DNA of 64,000 nucleotides from Ligilactobacillus saerimneri DSM 16049 (GCF_000423265.1 NZ_AUHQ01000001.1:102301-166300); one strand, 5' to 3'; shown: positions 26,975 to 36,613, numbered from the stretch's first letter. Program-made: numbers and translations. Notes: generated by a model from the letters alone, not told the origin.

Positions 26975-27670
26975 TTACTTCCGGTCGCCGCCCATACCAA
27001 AAATTTGTAATAACTGTAAGAACAAGTTGATGAAATCCAGGTACAACTGAAAGGCTCCGATCAAGGCTAAATTAGTAACATTAACCTGGCCGGCATTAGT
27101 CATATATAAAGCCTTCATCCGTTGTGAATCCCAAGCTGTCAGCAAACTGAAGATCACCACGCCAATGATTGAAAAGACAAATACAATCATTGTACTTTGC
27201 AAGAACAGGTTAATCACTGACACAATGATCAAGGCAATTAAAGCTGCCATGGCTTGCCGGCCCACTCCAGCTAAGCTCTTTTTAGTGTTTAACCCAAACA
27301 GAGCTAAAACGATAAAATCAGCAGCTGCTGCAACAAAGGCCATAGTTATATCTTGGCCAGTATATAACGTAAGGATACTTGCAAAAAAGATCCCTTCAAT
27401 AGCCGCAAAGCCAAACAACCCCACCGCTGTCATTGCTGGTGTTCGGTCAATTCGCAGGGATGTTGTCCAAGCAATAGCAAGTTGGGCGATAAACAAAGCC
27501 CACATAACCCAGCGATGAGTAGCAAAGAAAGTCAGCATTTCATACTGGTAATAATTGTTCAAAATGAAGGCGACAACTGCGGAAACCCCAACAGCTGCTC
27601 CCATGAAAGCATACATTTTGGCTAAAAATGTATTTAAACCTGCTTGACTAAGTCTTCTTTCTTCGTTCAC
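26975..27670 (-). CDS. Bax inhibitor-1/YccA family membrane protein
   Basis: Protein of 231 aa with seven hydrophobic segments and the family's C-terminal region (LTAWDSQRMKALY, then NLALIGAFQLYLDFINLFLQLLQIFG). Bacterial members are pH-sensitive calcium-leak channels; the role here is by family only. The start is GTG, with AAGGAGAA upstream. It is a single gene with its own terminator. A 7-bp dyad (27691-27711) lies 20 nt before the start. Confidence 0.92.
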   Translation of the reverse strand: MNEERRLSQAGLNTFLAKMYAFMGAAVGVSAVVAFILNNYYQYEMLTFFATHRWVMWALFIAQLAIAWTTSLRIDRTPAMTAVGLFGFAAIEGIFFASILTLYTGQDITMAFVAAAADFIVLALFGLNTKKSLAGVGRQAMAALIALIIVSVINLFLQSTMIVFVFSIIGVVIFSLLTAWDSQRMKALYMTNAGQVNVTNLALIGAFQLYLDFINLFLQLLQIFGMGGDRK

Positions 27671-27690
27671 GATAATTCTCCTTCCTTATG

Positions 27691-27711
27691 GTTTACAGTT
27701 TGTGTGTAAAC
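27691..27711 (-). promoter_or_regulatory. Perfect dyad in the 5' region of the Bax-inhibitor-1 gene
   Basis: GTTTACA and TGTAAAC are perfect inverted repeats separated by 7 nt, just upstream of the RBS. It may be a protein operator or a small RNA hairpin; no T-tract follows, so it is not a terminator. Confidence 0.4.
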
Positions 27712-27800
27712 TACCTACTTATTCTATTTATAGGATACCACATCCTGCCTTTAAACTTGTATTTGCTAATATTAAATAATCGTTAAATTCGTAGTATACA

Positions 27801-27846
27801 AATAAACCAGTCTGGCACTTCGTTCAAAGATACACAAACTGGTTTA
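27801..27846 (-). terminator. Terminator after murC
   Basis: Stem AAACCAGT/ACTGGTTT with a long loop and a modest T-rich tail on the minus strand, 11 nt after the murC stop. Confidence 0.6.
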
Positions 27847-27856
27847 ATAGTCATTT

Positions 27857-29188
27857 TCAGTTGTTGCGCAAGCTCAAATTACTCAACAACTTTTCATACT
27901 CAAATTCATACTTTTGAATGTCGCCGGCACCCATGAAGATTGCTACTGCATCATGGTATTCCAACAATGGTGACATGTTGTCCAGACTCAAGACACTGCC
28001 ACCCTTGGCAATCTTGCGTCCTAAATCATCAGAGGATACCTTCCCATCATGTTCCCGGATCGAACTAAAGATTGGCGTCAGATAAACTTTATCAGCCAAA
28101 CTCAAGCTAGCAGCAAATTCATCCATCAGTGCAATTGTCCGACTAAATGTATGAGGTTGGAAAACTGCAATTAATTGCTTATCTGGGTACTGTTGGCGGG
28201 CTGCATCCAACGTTGCCCGAATTTCAGCTGGGTGGTGCGCATAGTCATCGATGATTACCATATCAGCAACTTTCTTTTCACTAAAGCGCCGCTTAACCCC
28301 CTTAAAAGTTAACAGTTCCCGCCGAATTTCATCTTGGTCGATCTTTTCCATGTGTGAAACTGCAATAACAGCCAGGCTGTTGAGAACATTATGTTGACCA
28401 AACATCGGAATTTCGTATGAACCAAGGAAATCATCATGATGGTACACATCAAAACTAGACCCTTTAGTAGTCCGCTTAATGTTAGTAGCCCGGAAATCAT
28501 CATCTTCACTAGTTCCATAGAAGTAAATTGGGGCGTGAGCCTGGAGCTTACGTAGGTTTTTGTCTTCGCCCCACACAAAAATGCCCTTCTTAGTTTGCTT
28601 AGCAAAGGTTTCAAAGGCATCGCGCACATCATCAATGCTCTTGAAGTAGTCTGGGTGATCGAAGTCAATATTTGTCATGATTGCGTAATCAGGATGATAT
28701 GCCCCAAAATGACGCCGATATTCATCAGCTTCAAACACAAAGAACCGAGCATCTGGCAGACCTTTACCAGAGCCATCCCCTACCAAGTAACTAGTTGGAG
28801 AAACGCCCCCCAGCACGTGAGCCAATAGCCCGGTTGTACTGGTTTTACCGTGGGCACCAGCCACACCAATACTTGTTGTTTCTTCAATAATCATTTCAAC
28901 TGTTTCAGGATAAGTCAAAACTGGCAAACCTAGTTCGTGCGCCCGTTGAATTTCAACTTGGTCATCACCAAAAGCATTACCAGCAATGATCGTCATGCCA
29001 GCTTTGATATTAGCGGCATCAAATGACAAAATCTCAATGCCTGCTTGTTCTAGTCCCCGTTGTGTAAAAGTGTACTTATCGATATCTGACCCGATAACTT
29101 TGCACCCCTTATCATGCAAAATCAGGGCTAGTGAACTCATTCCAGTTCCTTTAATCCCCACAAAAAAATATGTGGTATTCATATCCAT
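27857..29188 (-). CDS. murC: UDP-N-acetylmuramate--L-alanine ligase
   Basis: Peptidoglycan precursor enzyme of 443 aa that adds the first L-Ala. N-terminal UDP-binding motif [19 protein letters not shown] loop [17 protein letters not shown] (about 110-126), and the central [10 protein letters not shown] and C-terminal [11 protein letters not shown] motifs all match MurC. RBS is GAGG. It follows the FtsK/SpoIIIE gene, as in Bacillus (sftA-murC). Confidence 0.97.
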   Translation of the reverse strand: MDMNTTYFFVGIKGTGMSSLALILHDKGCKVIGSDIDKYTFTQRGLEQAGIEILSFDAANIKAGMTIIAGNAFGDDQVEIQRAHELGLPVLTYPETVEMIIEETTSIGVAGAHGKTSTTGLLAHVLGGVSPTSYLVGDGSGKGLPDARFFVFEADEYRRHFGAYHPDYAIMTNIDFDHPDYFKSIDDVRDAFETFAKQTKKGIFVWGEDKNLRKLQAHAPIYFYGTSEDDDFRATNIKRTTKGSSFDVYHHDDFLGSYEIPMFGQHNVLNSLAVIAVSHMEKIDQDEIRRELLTFKGVKRRFSEKKVADMVIIDDYAHHPAEIRATLDAARQQYPDKQLIAVFQPHTFSRTIALMDEFAASLSLADKVYLTPIFSSIREHDGKVSSDDLGRKIAKGGSVLSLDNMSPLLEYHDAVAIFMGAGDIQKYEFEYEKLLSNLSLRNN

Positions 29189-29251
29189 AGTCGTTATCCT
29201 CTTTTCTTCTTCACAATCAAAAATAAGTTTACCATATAAAGCTTACCAGAT

Positions 29252-31564
29252 TCAGATTAAATCTGAATTGTCTTCAAATTGTGCCAACTTTTCTGGTGTT
29301 AAGAAAACATCCCGAGGTTTAGATCCCTTAGCGGCTGAAACCAGGCCTTGTTGTTCCAAGTCATCAATGATATTGGCTGCCCGGTTGTAACCGATCGAAA
29401 ACACCCGCTGTAATTTAGAAGTTGATATATTGTCTTCGTTAACAATATAGTCTAACACTTCTGGCAAGAGGTCGTCTTCACTATTAGTCCGAGAAATTTC
29501 TTTTTTCAAATCGGTCGGATCAAAAGCATAGTGGGGCCGGGCTTGGCGCCGAACATAATCGGTTACAGCGTCAACCTCATCATTAATATATGTTCCTTGT
29601 AACCGGACTGGTTGGCTAGCTCCGTTCCCCAAATAAAGCATATCGCCACGTCCAAGCAACCTTTCAGCACCAGCAGTATCAATAATCGTCCGAGAGTCAA
29701 CTTGACTGGCAACCATAAAAGCAATCCGCGTTGGAATGTTGTTCTTAATTGTCCCGGTAATAACGTCAACACTTGGTCGTTGCGTAGCAATCAAAAGGTG
29801 AATTCCCGCTGCCCGTGCCTTCTGGGTAATTCGGGCAATATAATCTTGAACCTCTGAGGATGCAACCATCATCAAATCAGCCAACTCATCGATCACAATC
29901 ACAATATATGGCATCTTCAAACCATATTCCCCTTGCGCTTGTGCTTTCTCATTGAATCCCTCAATATTACGAGCCCCAGCAGCAGCCAATCGTTGGTAGC
30001 GTTCTTCCATTTCGTTAACTACCCATTTAAGAGCAGCGGCGGCTGCCTGCGGATCAGAAATAACTGGTGCCAACAAGTGAGGAATATCGTGGTAAGGCGC
30101 CATTTCTACCGCCTTCGGGTCAATTAGCAGTAGTTTGACTTCTTCCGGTTGGGCCTTATACAGGAGCGAAACTAACAAACTATTGATGAAAACTGACTTT
30201 CCTGATCCCGTCGCTCCAGCAATCAATCCGTGTGGCATCTTCTGCAGGTCGGTCACTTGAGGACGGCCAAACAAGTCGACTCCCAATGCGACTGTCAGTG
30301 GTGATTGGGCTTGTTTAAATTGCGGTGCTTCGAGAACTTCCGCCAACATAACCGGGCGTGATTTAAGGTTAGGAATTTCAATCCCCACACTGCTTTTGCC
30401 TGGAATTGGGGCCTCAATTCTGATGTCTTTGGCTGCTAATGCAAGTTTGAGATCATCAGTTAGGTTAGTGATCTTGCTAACCTTGACCCCACGCCCTAAT
30501 TTAACTTCAAACTGAGTGACTGTCGGGCCAACCGTCCAGTCTTTAACCGTGGCATCAACATGGAACGATTGCAGCGTTTCGTTGAGAACATCAATCTGGT
30601 TCAATACCCATTCATCCATGGTGCTACTTTCAACCGCTACTGGCTCTGGCAGCAAACTCAATGGTGGAAATTGGTAAACAAACTGCTGTTTATCCCCCGT
30701 CGGTTCTGACGCAGCTGGTTGGACGTTCGTAATGTCTTTAGGATCTGCAATTGCTACTTTCTTGCTTACTTGCTCAGATACTGGTGGGGCCACTAGCGGT
30801 TGCCCACTTGGAGTTGGCGTATCTACCATATCCTTGACCATGGCATTCTGACTTGACTTTGGCTGGCTAGTTTGTGCCGTCTTTCCTTGATTAATCTGCT
30901 CTTGGCGTCGATGCTCATCAAACAAAGCCAGATGTCGCTGGTCATTTTGTTCAGCATTCATGATATCAGTCAATGACCGGTCTAACGCCCGTGGTTCACC
31001 TGTTGCATCTACAGTAGGTGACACTGGGGTTGGAGTTGGACGCGTTGTACCAGCTTCTACATCTAGTACAGCATGTCCCGCAGCTTGGTTCTCAGCCACT
31101 GTCTTCGCACCATCGATCATACCAACCTTGGTATCCTCCGCTTCTGGTTGCGCTTTTTCATCCGATGCTGTTTCAGTCGTGACAACCGGCCGAACTGGTC
31201 CCTGATCAGCGGGAACAGTCAAATCAATAATCAATTCATCACTAGGTTTTTCATCCCACAATAAGTATGAATCTGCCGTCTTAGCCAGTTCTTTGACTAA
31301 CTGCGTATATTTCTTGCGACTTTCATTGGGCGTAAACTGTGCTGTGGAAGGCGGGACATATTTAGGCTTAAATGTCCTCGTTGTATATTCGCGGTGTAAT
31401 GTACCTGATTGTGCTTTTTTAGTATTTCGTCCCTGATAAACCGGTCCGCGATAATCATCCCCAGTCAAAGAATGATAATTCTCACGGGTGTTTTGCCGCG
31501 GGCTAACCCGCAGGACATTTTTTCCTTGTTGCCTAAAAAAGGCTGGTCCATCATAATGTTGCAT
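29252..31564 (-). CDS. sftA: DNA translocase of the FtsK/SpoIIIE family (SftA-like)
   Basis: Chromosome-segregation motor of 770 aa. There are no N-terminal membrane helices: the first 300 residues are polar, Pro/Thr/Gln-rich and probably disordered. This matches the soluble SftA type rather than membrane SpoIIIE. The motor follows: alpha/beta domains with GATGSGKSVFINSLL (Walker A, about 448-462) and IVIVIDELADLMM (Walker B), then ATQRPSVDVITG. The C-terminal winged-helix gamma domain (EDNISTSKLQRVFSIGYNRAANIIDDLEQ) reads oriented DNA sequences. Location next to murC and ytpR supports SftA. Confidence 0.92.
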   Translation of the reverse strand: MQHYDGPAFFRQQGKNVLRVSPRQNTRENYHSLTGDDYRGPVYQGRNTKKAQSGTLHREYTTRTFKPKYVPPSTAQFTPNESRKKYTQLVKELAKTADSYLLWDEKPSDELIIDLTVPADQGPVRPVVTTETASDEKAQPEAEDTKVGMIDGAKTVAENQAAGHAVLDVEAGTTRPTPTPVSPTVDATGEPRALDRSLTDIMNAEQNDQRHLALFDEHRRQEQINQGKTAQTSQPKSSQNAMVKDMVDTPTPSGQPLVAPPVSEQVSKKVAIADPKDITNVQPAASEPTGDKQQFVYQFPPLSLLPEPVAVESSTMDEWVLNQIDVLNETLQSFHVDATVKDWTVGPTVTQFEVKLGRGVKVSKITNLTDDLKLALAAKDIRIEAPIPGKSSVGIEIPNLKSRPVMLAEVLEAPQFKQAQSPLTVALGVDLFGRPQVTDLQKMPHGLIAGATGSGKSVFINSLLVSLLYKAQPEEVKLLLIDPKAVEMAPYHDIPHLLAPVISDPQAAAAALKWVVNEMEERYQRLAAAGARNIEGFNEKAQAQGEYGLKMPYIVIVIDELADLMMVASSEVQDYIARITQKARAAGIHLLIATQRPSVDVITGTIKNNIPTRIAFMVASQVDSRTIIDTAGAERLLGRGDMLYLGNGASQPVRLQGTYINDEVDAVTDYVRRQARPHYAFDPTDLKKEISRTNSEDDLLPEVLDYIVNEDNISTSKLQRVFSIGYNRAANIIDDLEQQGLVSAAKGSKPRDVFLTPEKLAQFEDNSDLI

Positions 31565-31636
31565 TCACTTCCACCCTTATCTATCACTTAATTCATTCAT
31601 ATTCGTTGCACAACTATTCTAGCATAATTTTATTAC

Positions 31637-31678
31637 CAAAAAAGAGAGGAGGACAGCCTGTTAGTTCGTTGTCCTCCC
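31637..31678 (-). terminator. Terminator after ytpR
   Basis: Stem GGAGGACA/TGTCCTCC then TCTCTTTTTT on the minus strand, between ytpR and sftA. Confidence 0.8.
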
Positions 31679-31739
31679 CGTAAGGATAATATCTGGTTAT
31701 GTTTCCTAACAAAGCATTTTGTCCTGCTAGGAAATATTT

Positions 31740-32384
31740 TTATGCGAACAGTTCAGCCCCAGCCGCAAAATCAAAAGCAGCGCCAACTGCAAAGCGACTG
31801 TCGTCTTCAGGCAGTACCAAAATTCCGCGTTTTTGTGGTGCATTTGGCAATTCTAATTCACGCGCTGAACAAACCATTCCTGGGCTGTCCACTCCCCGAA
31901 GTTTGCCTGGCCAAATCATCAACCCGTTTGGCATCATTGCCCCAACTTTAGCTACAACTACCCGTTGGTCAACAGCAATATTAGGTGCCCCACAAACAAG
32001 CGTTAATTGTTGCCCATCATTAATAGTAACTTGTACGATGTGCAGGTGGTCAGAATCTGGATGAGCTGCTACTGTTTCCACATGGCCGACAACAAATTTA
32101 GGATCATTATCATAAACTAATTCCGCAGGAAAACCGGCTGCCGTCAATGCTTGGTTTAATTGATCCACTTGTTCAGGACGTAAAACCACCTGTCCAGAAC
32201 CAGCTAAATCAGGCACAATCTCGCTAACAGCAAAGAAGTTATACCCCAACGTTTCGTTAGTGGCCGGTGAAAAAATCCGAACAATATTTTGTTTACGTTC
32301 ACTTGCTTGAGTTGGTTCATCTGGGCGAACCATCGTCAGCAAAACATCTCCCAAGTGGGCTTTATTATAGCTAGCAATTAGCAT
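31740..32384 (-). CDS. ytpR: YtpR family protein with tRNA-binding (EMAP) domain
   Basis: Protein of 214 aa. Residues about 1-90 are the DUF4479 region found only in YtpR; residues about 95-205 form an OB-fold tRNA-binding domain (VVGHVETVAAHPDSDHLHIVQV ... GAPNIAVDQRVVVAKVGAMMPNG ... GMVCSARELELP), like the N-terminal domain of PheT. The function is not established. It keeps the Bacillus order thioredoxin (ytpP)-ytpR-sftA. RBS is AGGGAG. Confidence 0.92.
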   Translation of the reverse strand: MLIASYNKAHLGDVLLTMVRPDEPTQASERKQNIVRIFSPATNETLGYNFFAVSEIVPDLAGSGQVVLRPEQVDQLNQALTAAGFPAELVYDNDPKFVVGHVETVAAHPDSDHLHIVQVTINDGQQLTLVCGAPNIAVDQRVVVAKVGAMMPNGLMIWPGKLRGVDSPGMVCSARELELPNAPQKRGILVLPEDDSRFAVGAAFDFAAGAELFA

Positions 32385-32500
32385 CTTTTTAAACTCCCTT
32401 ATTCAATTAGTAATTATAAAATTAACTCAACGTTAATAATCATGCTCTATTCTAACATAATCAGTCGGCAATTATTTAAAAGTGATTGGAAAATAACAAA

Positions 32501-32530
32501 GCTGGTAAGAAAATAGCATTTTCTCCCAGC
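32501..32530 (-). terminator. Terminator-like hairpin after the thioredoxin-like gene
   Basis: GCTGG/CCAGC stem with inner AGAAAAT/ATTTTCT pairing. It belongs to a set of four similar elements (also 33749, 43579 and 62382) with the shared core CTGGGAGAAAA at gene ends. Confidence 0.65.
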
Positions 32531-32541
32531 TCCAACTCTAA

Positions 32542-32862
32542 TTAATTCACTTGTGCTAAGAAGTCAACAACTTCAGCCTTGGTCTTACGATCGCCGTTTA
32601 CAAACCGATCAACTTCCTTGCCATCTTCGTAAACGATGAAACTTGGAATCCCCATAACCATCAATTCTTGGCAGAGGTCAATGTTTTCGTCCCGGTCAAC
32701 TTGTAAGAACTTGTAATCTGCAAATTGTGCTTCAATTTCTGGCATGTATGGCTTGATGAATGTGCAATCTGGGCACCAATCAGCAGTAAAGAAGAGGACA
32801 TACTTTCCTGTTGCTAATTTTTCTTCTAGGGTTGCTTGATTCATTTTTTCTAACATTTCCAT
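32542..32862 (-). CDS. Thioredoxin family protein (YtpP-like)
   Basis: Protein of 106 aa with the thioredoxin fold and active site FFTADWCPDCTFIKPY, a CxxC with Pro-Asp between the cysteines; cis-Pro motif GIPSFIVYEDG. CPDC differs from CGPC of the housekeeping thioredoxin and is usual for YtpP-type proteins. The start was placed at ATG 32862, 10 nt after GGAG; the GTG three codons upstream is too close to that site. Confidence 0.9.
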   Translation of the reverse strand: MEMLEKMNQATLEEKLATGKYVLFFTADWCPDCTFIKPYMPEIEAQFADYKFLQVDRDENIDLCQELMVMGIPSFIVYEDGKEVDRFVNGDRKTKAEVVDFLAQVN

Positions 32863-32907
32863 GTCAATCACACTCCAGTTGACTTATTAATTGTAAGTAA
32901 TTATACA

Positions 32908-33579
32908 TTAATCCACTTGGGCTGACAACTGATCTGCTTTGGGAAAATGAGCAGTCAACTTGTAAATCGGTTGACCTAACTGGCTAAACTTTTCTTCATA
33001 TTCTGTCATTATGTTACCTTCTGCTTCAGGACTGTTATGCAGGTCAAGCCAGATACCATCGAATTTCATTCCGTAATTGTTGAGGCTCTGTAACGAAAAC
33101 TCAAATAGCCCCATATTATCCGTCTTGAATTCTAAATGCCCGGTCGGTGCCATTACCTGCTCATACTGCGCCAGGAAACTCTTGTAGGTTAATCGCCGTT
33201 TAGCCTGCTTTTTCTTCGGCCAAGGATCAGAAAAATTCAGGTAAATTCCCGCCACTTCATTATCAGCAAAAAATGTCGTCAATCCTGCCCCGTTTGCCAG
33301 AATCAATTGCAAGTTTGGCAGCTTTTGGGCCACCTGTTTCTTAAGAGCAATTCCTGCAGCTGCAGTTTGAATTTCAATCCCAATGAAATTCTTATCGGGG
33401 TGCGCTGCGGCCATGTCAGTGATAAACCGCCCCTTCCCCATCCCGACCTCAATGTATAGAGGTGCCTTTTGGGCGAAGCGCTCTTGCCATTTTCCTCGGT
33501 ATTTTTCAGGTTCTGTCACAATGTATTGGGGATTACTTTCAATTAGTGGGCGCGCCCACTTCTTATTTCTTAAACGCAC
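32908..33579 (-). CDS. trmB: tRNA (guanine-N7-)-methyltransferase
   Basis: Methylates G46 in the tRNA variable loop. Protein of 223 aa with SAM motif [32 protein letters not shown] and the family signature [19 protein letters not shown] (about 131-149). The start is GTG, 10 nt after AGGAG. Directly upstream lies a structured RNA with its own promoter (33598-33719). It follows ytmP, as trmB (ytmQ) does in Bacillus. Confidence 0.96.
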   Translation of the reverse strand: MRLRNKKWARPLIESNPQYIVTEPEKYRGKWQERFAQKAPLYIEVGMGKGRFITDMAAAHPDKNFIGIEIQTAAAGIALKKQVAQKLPNLQLILANGAGLTTFFADNEVAGIYLNFSDPWPKKKQAKRRLTYKSFLAQYEQVMAPTGHLEFKTDNMGLFEFSLQSLNNYGMKFDGIWLDLHNSPEAEGNIMTEYEEKFSQLGQPIYKLTAHFPKADQLSAQVD

Positions 33580-33597
33580 TCGTGCATCGCTCCTTTA

Positions 33598-33719
33598 GAA
33601 AAAGTGCGCGGAAAATAGCCTTCATGCCAAGTCGTTGGGCTAAGCTAAGACGAGGGTGATATAAAGTGTGATGACCTTCGTTCATACTTAGGTTCTAGAC
33701 TTGGGGCTATTTGCCACGT
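33598..33719 (-). ncRNA. Candidate structured RNA with paired ends, upstream of trmB
   Basis: On the minus strand the 5' end GTGGCAAATAGCC pairs with the 3' end GGCTATTTTCCGC (11 of 13 positions). Inside it CCAAGTC pairs with GACTTGG, leaving a central region of about 65 nt. The 3' strand runs into GCACTTTTT. A promoter ends right at the 5' side. Paired ends, an open centre and a U-run suggest a small RNA of the 6S or Lacto-usp kind, or a trmB leader. No T-box, SRP or known riboswitch motif was seen. The family is not identified. Confidence 0.55.
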
Positions 33720-33747
33720 AATTTATGTGCTATTAGTGAATAAACAA
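33720..33747 (-). promoter_or_regulatory. Promoter of the structured RNA/trmB
   Basis: TTGTTT (33742-33747), 16 nt, TAAATT (33720-33725) on the minus strand; transcription would start at or just inside the 5' end of the paired RNA. Confidence 0.45.
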
Positions 33748-33748
33748 C

Positions 33749-33784
33749 GAGGCTGGTGCGAAAACAGAATTTTCTCCCAGCCTC
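33749..33784 (-). terminator. Terminator-like hairpin after ytmP (dispersed element)
   Basis: GAGGCTGG/CCAGCCTC stem with inner AAAATTCTGTTTT pairing. It shares 18 nt (GAAAACAGAATTTTCTCC) with the element at 62382. The T-tract is weak (GTTGTTTATT). Confidence 0.6.
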
Positions 33785-33814
33785 TCAATAAAAGTATTTT
33801 TAAATTAATTTTAC

Positions 33815-34606
33815 TTAGTTTTTCGTATCGACAAAATCGGCTAATTTACATATGTCTTGGTTCATTTCATGGAAACGACCACGCCCATGACTATGCTTGA
33901 TAAAAAACAATAAGTTCATCATTGTATACCAATCAACTCGCGCTTGAAAAGCGGAATCAATCTCTCTTCCATAATAGCGTTCAAGCCACTCATGCCATTG
34001 ATCACGTGGGACATATAGGCACATTAACATGCTTAAATCCAATGCTGGGTCGCCAACTACTGCTGATTCCCAATCTACTAAATATAAACGTTTAGCATCT
34101 GATAACAACCAATTTTTATGATTTAAATCGCCGTGACATACTTCGAAATTTGCTGGGTCTAACTGAGGCATAGTCCGCTTCAGTTGGGTAGCAACACGCG
34201 CTAACAACGGATGCTTCCGCAGGTCTGAACTCAGCCCATCAAAATAACTGTCTAATAGGCTTGTTGGGGTCACAACAGTTCCGCCAACCTGTCTTAGCAT
34301 TTTCTTTAACAGCTTAGAATGATGTACTTTGTACAAGAGGTCAGAAACCTGCTTTGAAGCCATCTCACTTTTATGTAAGCTTCGTCCGTTTAACCATTCT
34401 TGGGCCGTCAAAGTGTCACCAGATGACATCCGTTTCGTCCACATCAACCGTGGGGTAACCCCCTCAAGAGATAAGGCAGCTAAAAATGGAGATGTATTTC
34501 GCTTCAAGAATAACTTCTTGTTCTTGCTAACCCCCATATAAGCCATACCTGTGTCGCCACCGACTGGGAGAACTTGCCAGCTATTTGTTTCCAAATTGAA
34601 ATCCAT
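33815..34606 (-). CDS. ytmP: Phosphotransferase/choline-kinase-like protein (YtmP)
   Basis: Protein of 263 aa in the aminoglycoside-phosphotransferase/choline kinase superfamily. The catalytic segment VCHGDLNHKNWLL (about 158-170) has the HGDxNxxN-like loop, and YLVDWESAVVGDPALDLS gives the DxD/E metal site. The physiological substrate of YtmP is unknown; it is not expected to be a resistance enzyme. Position next to trmB matches Bacillus ytmP-ytmQ. Confidence 0.85.
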   Translation of the reverse strand: MDFNLETNSWQVLPVGGDTGMAYMGVSKNKKLFLKRNTSPFLAALSLEGVTPRLMWTKRMSSGDTLTAQEWLNGRSLHKSEMASKQVSDLLYKVHHSKLLKKMLRQVGGTVVTPTSLLDSYFDGLSSDLRKHPLLARVATQLKRTMPQLDPANFEVCHGDLNHKNWLLSDAKRLYLVDWESAVVGDPALDLSMLMCLYVPRDQWHEWLERYYGREIDSAFQARVDWYTMMNLLFFIKHSHGRGRFHEMNQDICKLADFVDTKN

Positions 34607-34656
34607 CTTGGCTCGCTCCTCTACTCAATTCGATAACCTCTTAAAGTTTACAAATT

Positions 34657-35883
34657 TCACTTCTGAGTGTCAAGCAATTTATCCATCTTCTGAGGGAGGT
34701 AAAAGCCCGTTAAGACGGCGTTTTCACAACTTAGAATTACCAGCATCCCCCCACTTAAGAGCCAATTCTTAGTTACAATTTCAACCCCGACTACTAGCAA
34801 AATTGTCACTCCTCCAAGCAGATAGCGCATCACTTTTTGGAGTGCCTTTCTTTGTTGAAGTGGTTGTAGTGGCCATACATATTGAAACAAATTATTGCGG
34901 TGGACACTAGCTAGTCCTAACATTTGATTCATTACCAGGTAAAGCCATAGCACTGCCACTGCTCCACGCACCCAGACCCCCGGAATGAGGAGCACGACCA
35001 TCACACCTACACCAACTAACCGGAAGTAGGTTCCACTCAAGTTGGGATTGCGCACTAAAGTCCGGTAGTAACAATACAAATATGGATTGCCCTTAGCTTG
35101 GGGCAGAAGTTTATCCCATAGTTTACGCCGCTTGATACTCCCTTGAACTGCCGGCACATCAGTAAATAGGTTAAAAAAGCGGTACAAGCGCGCCATCCGA
35201 CTGTTTTCTTTGGCTAAAGCAAGCTGCCAATCAATACCATAATCTTCCAACCGGTAAGTAGTTATCCCGACCACTCCCAAACAAAGCGCTGCCAGGGCCA
35301 AACCACCCCAGCAAGTCACCCTCAAGGCCAGGATCAAGCAACTAATTTGTGTACCAAATAACACCAGGTACTCTTGCTTAGTTGCTAATTGTACGTTACG
35401 TTTTTTAGTCAAAATTCGGTATTCTAGCAGTGTTAACGTACCCTTTAATAATAATTGAGTCAGCCCTAGTGCCAGTAAGTCCCAACTGTTCATGCCTAGT
35501 CCCCGTAATACTAAAGGGCTTATTATTCCCAGTCCAATTATTTGTAATCCGCAGTTACGCCATAAACTCCACCAAAACGCCCGTTGTATATATTGACCAC
35601 TAGCTTTTTCTTGCGGTAACCAAAAAATGGGGTCGGGTGGTTTGAGCAAAGTGGTGATTGAACCAACATACAGCCACCCCCACAGCCAGATTCCACTTAC
35701 CGGCCAGACCCACCAAGCCGCGTTCTCGGGAGTTAGGTTTTGCACTAGCTGGGCGTAGCCTAAACTAAATCCCCCCAAGATAAATAATAGTGCAATAACA
35801 AAGTGATCATTGAGCACATAACGACTATATTTCAGTAATAAACGCCGATATGCCCGTTGACGCTGGCGCCATAAATCATTCAT
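34657..35883 (-). CDS. ecsB: ABC transporter permease EcsB
   Basis: Integral membrane protein of 408 aa with about ten hydrophobic helices in two groups, separated by a cytoplasmic stretch (about 205-290). It is partner of EcsA; in Bacillus the pair affects secretion, competence and intramembrane proteolysis by RasP. The start was placed at ATG 35883 (GGAGG 9 nt away), overlapping the ecsA stop by 8 nt. Confidence 0.88.
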   Translation of the reverse strand: MNDLWRQRQRAYRRLLLKYSRYVLNDHFVIALLFILGGFSLGYAQLVQNLTPENAAWWVWPVSGIWLWGWLYVGSITTLLKPPDPIFWLPQEKASGQYIQRAFWWSLWRNCGLQIIGLGIISPLVLRGLGMNSWDLLALGLTQLLLKGTLTLLEYRILTKKRNVQLATKQEYLVLFGTQISCLILALRVTCWGGLALAALCLGVVGITTYRLEDYGIDWQLALAKENSRMARLYRFFNLFTDVPAVQGSIKRRKLWDKLLPQAKGNPYLYCYYRTLVRNPNLSGTYFRLVGVGVMVVLLIPGVWVRGAVAVLWLYLVMNQMLGLASVHRNNLFQYVWPLQPLQQRKALQKVMRYLLGGVTILLVVGVEIVTKNWLLSGGMLVILSCENAVLTGFYLPQKMDKLLDTQK

Positions 35884-36613
35884 CACTTCCACCCTCCTGT
35901 GTTAAAGCTAAGTAAATATCTGTCAAATTAGCGTCCGCCATGTGTGCTTGGGTCTGTAAATCGGTTAATGTTCCATGAGCAATAATTTGTCCATGGTCCA
36001 GCATAATAAAACGGTCACAGTAAGTTTGCGCTGTTGATAAAACATGCGTTGACATCAAAACACCCGCACCGGCATCTGCTTTTGTTCTAATACTTGTTAA
36101 CAGGTTTTTGACTGCTAGTGGGTCCAAGCCTAAAAACGGTTCATCAATAATAAACAGTTGGGCCTGGGTAATAAACGCACAAGTGATCATTACCTTTTGC
36201 TTCATCCCTTTGGAAAAGTTAGCAGGTAACCAGTCTAATTTATTGGTCAACCGGAATAAATGCAACAAGTGCTGGGCATCTTGCCAGGCCTGATCATGAT
36301 CTAAATGATAAGCCATGATTACCATTTCAATATGTTCCCGTAAGGTAAGTTCTTCATATAGAACCGGCATCTCAGGAATATACGCTAATTGCTCTTTATA
36401 TTTTTGCGGATTGGCCTGCAAAGAAATGCCATTTAACTCAATTTCTCCAGTATGGGGCGTTAGCAAGCCGATCAAATGATTGATTGTGGTCGATTTGCCT
36501 GCTCCGTTCAAGCCGATCAACCCCACAATTTCACCGGCTTTGACAGTAAAGTTTAAATCTTTGATCACTGGTAGGCGTGAATATCCCCCAGTTAAATGGG
36601 TAACGGTTAACAT
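35876..36613 (-). CDS. ecsA: ABC transporter ATP-binding protein EcsA
   Basis: ATPase of 245 aa. Walker A GLNGAGKSTTINHL (about 37-50), signature FSKGMKQKVMI, Walker B LFIIDEPFLGLDP, switch H in STHVLS. The sequence begins MLTVTHLTGGYSRLPVI, as in EcsA. The start was moved four codons in from the longest frame because GAGGG lies 6 nt before ATG 36613. Divergent from hit, as in Bacillus. Confidence 0.93.
   Translation of the reverse strand: MLTVTHLTGGYSRLPVIKDLNFTVKAGEIVGLIGLNGAGKSTTINHLIGLLTPHTGEIELNGISLQANPQKYKEQLAYIPEMPVLYEELTLREHIEMVIMAYHLDHDQAWQDAQHLLHLFRLTNKLDWLPANFSKGMKQKVMITCAFITQAQLFIIDEPFLGLDPLAVKNLLTSIRTKADAGAGVLMSTHVLSTAQTYCDRFIMLDHGQIIAHGTLTDLQTQAHMADANLTDIYLALTQEGGSDE

Noticed and set aside
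33598..33719. SRP RNA or T-box identity for the structured RNA before trmB
   Set aside because: The SRP GGAGGCAGC-type tip and the T-box UGGNACC are both missing.
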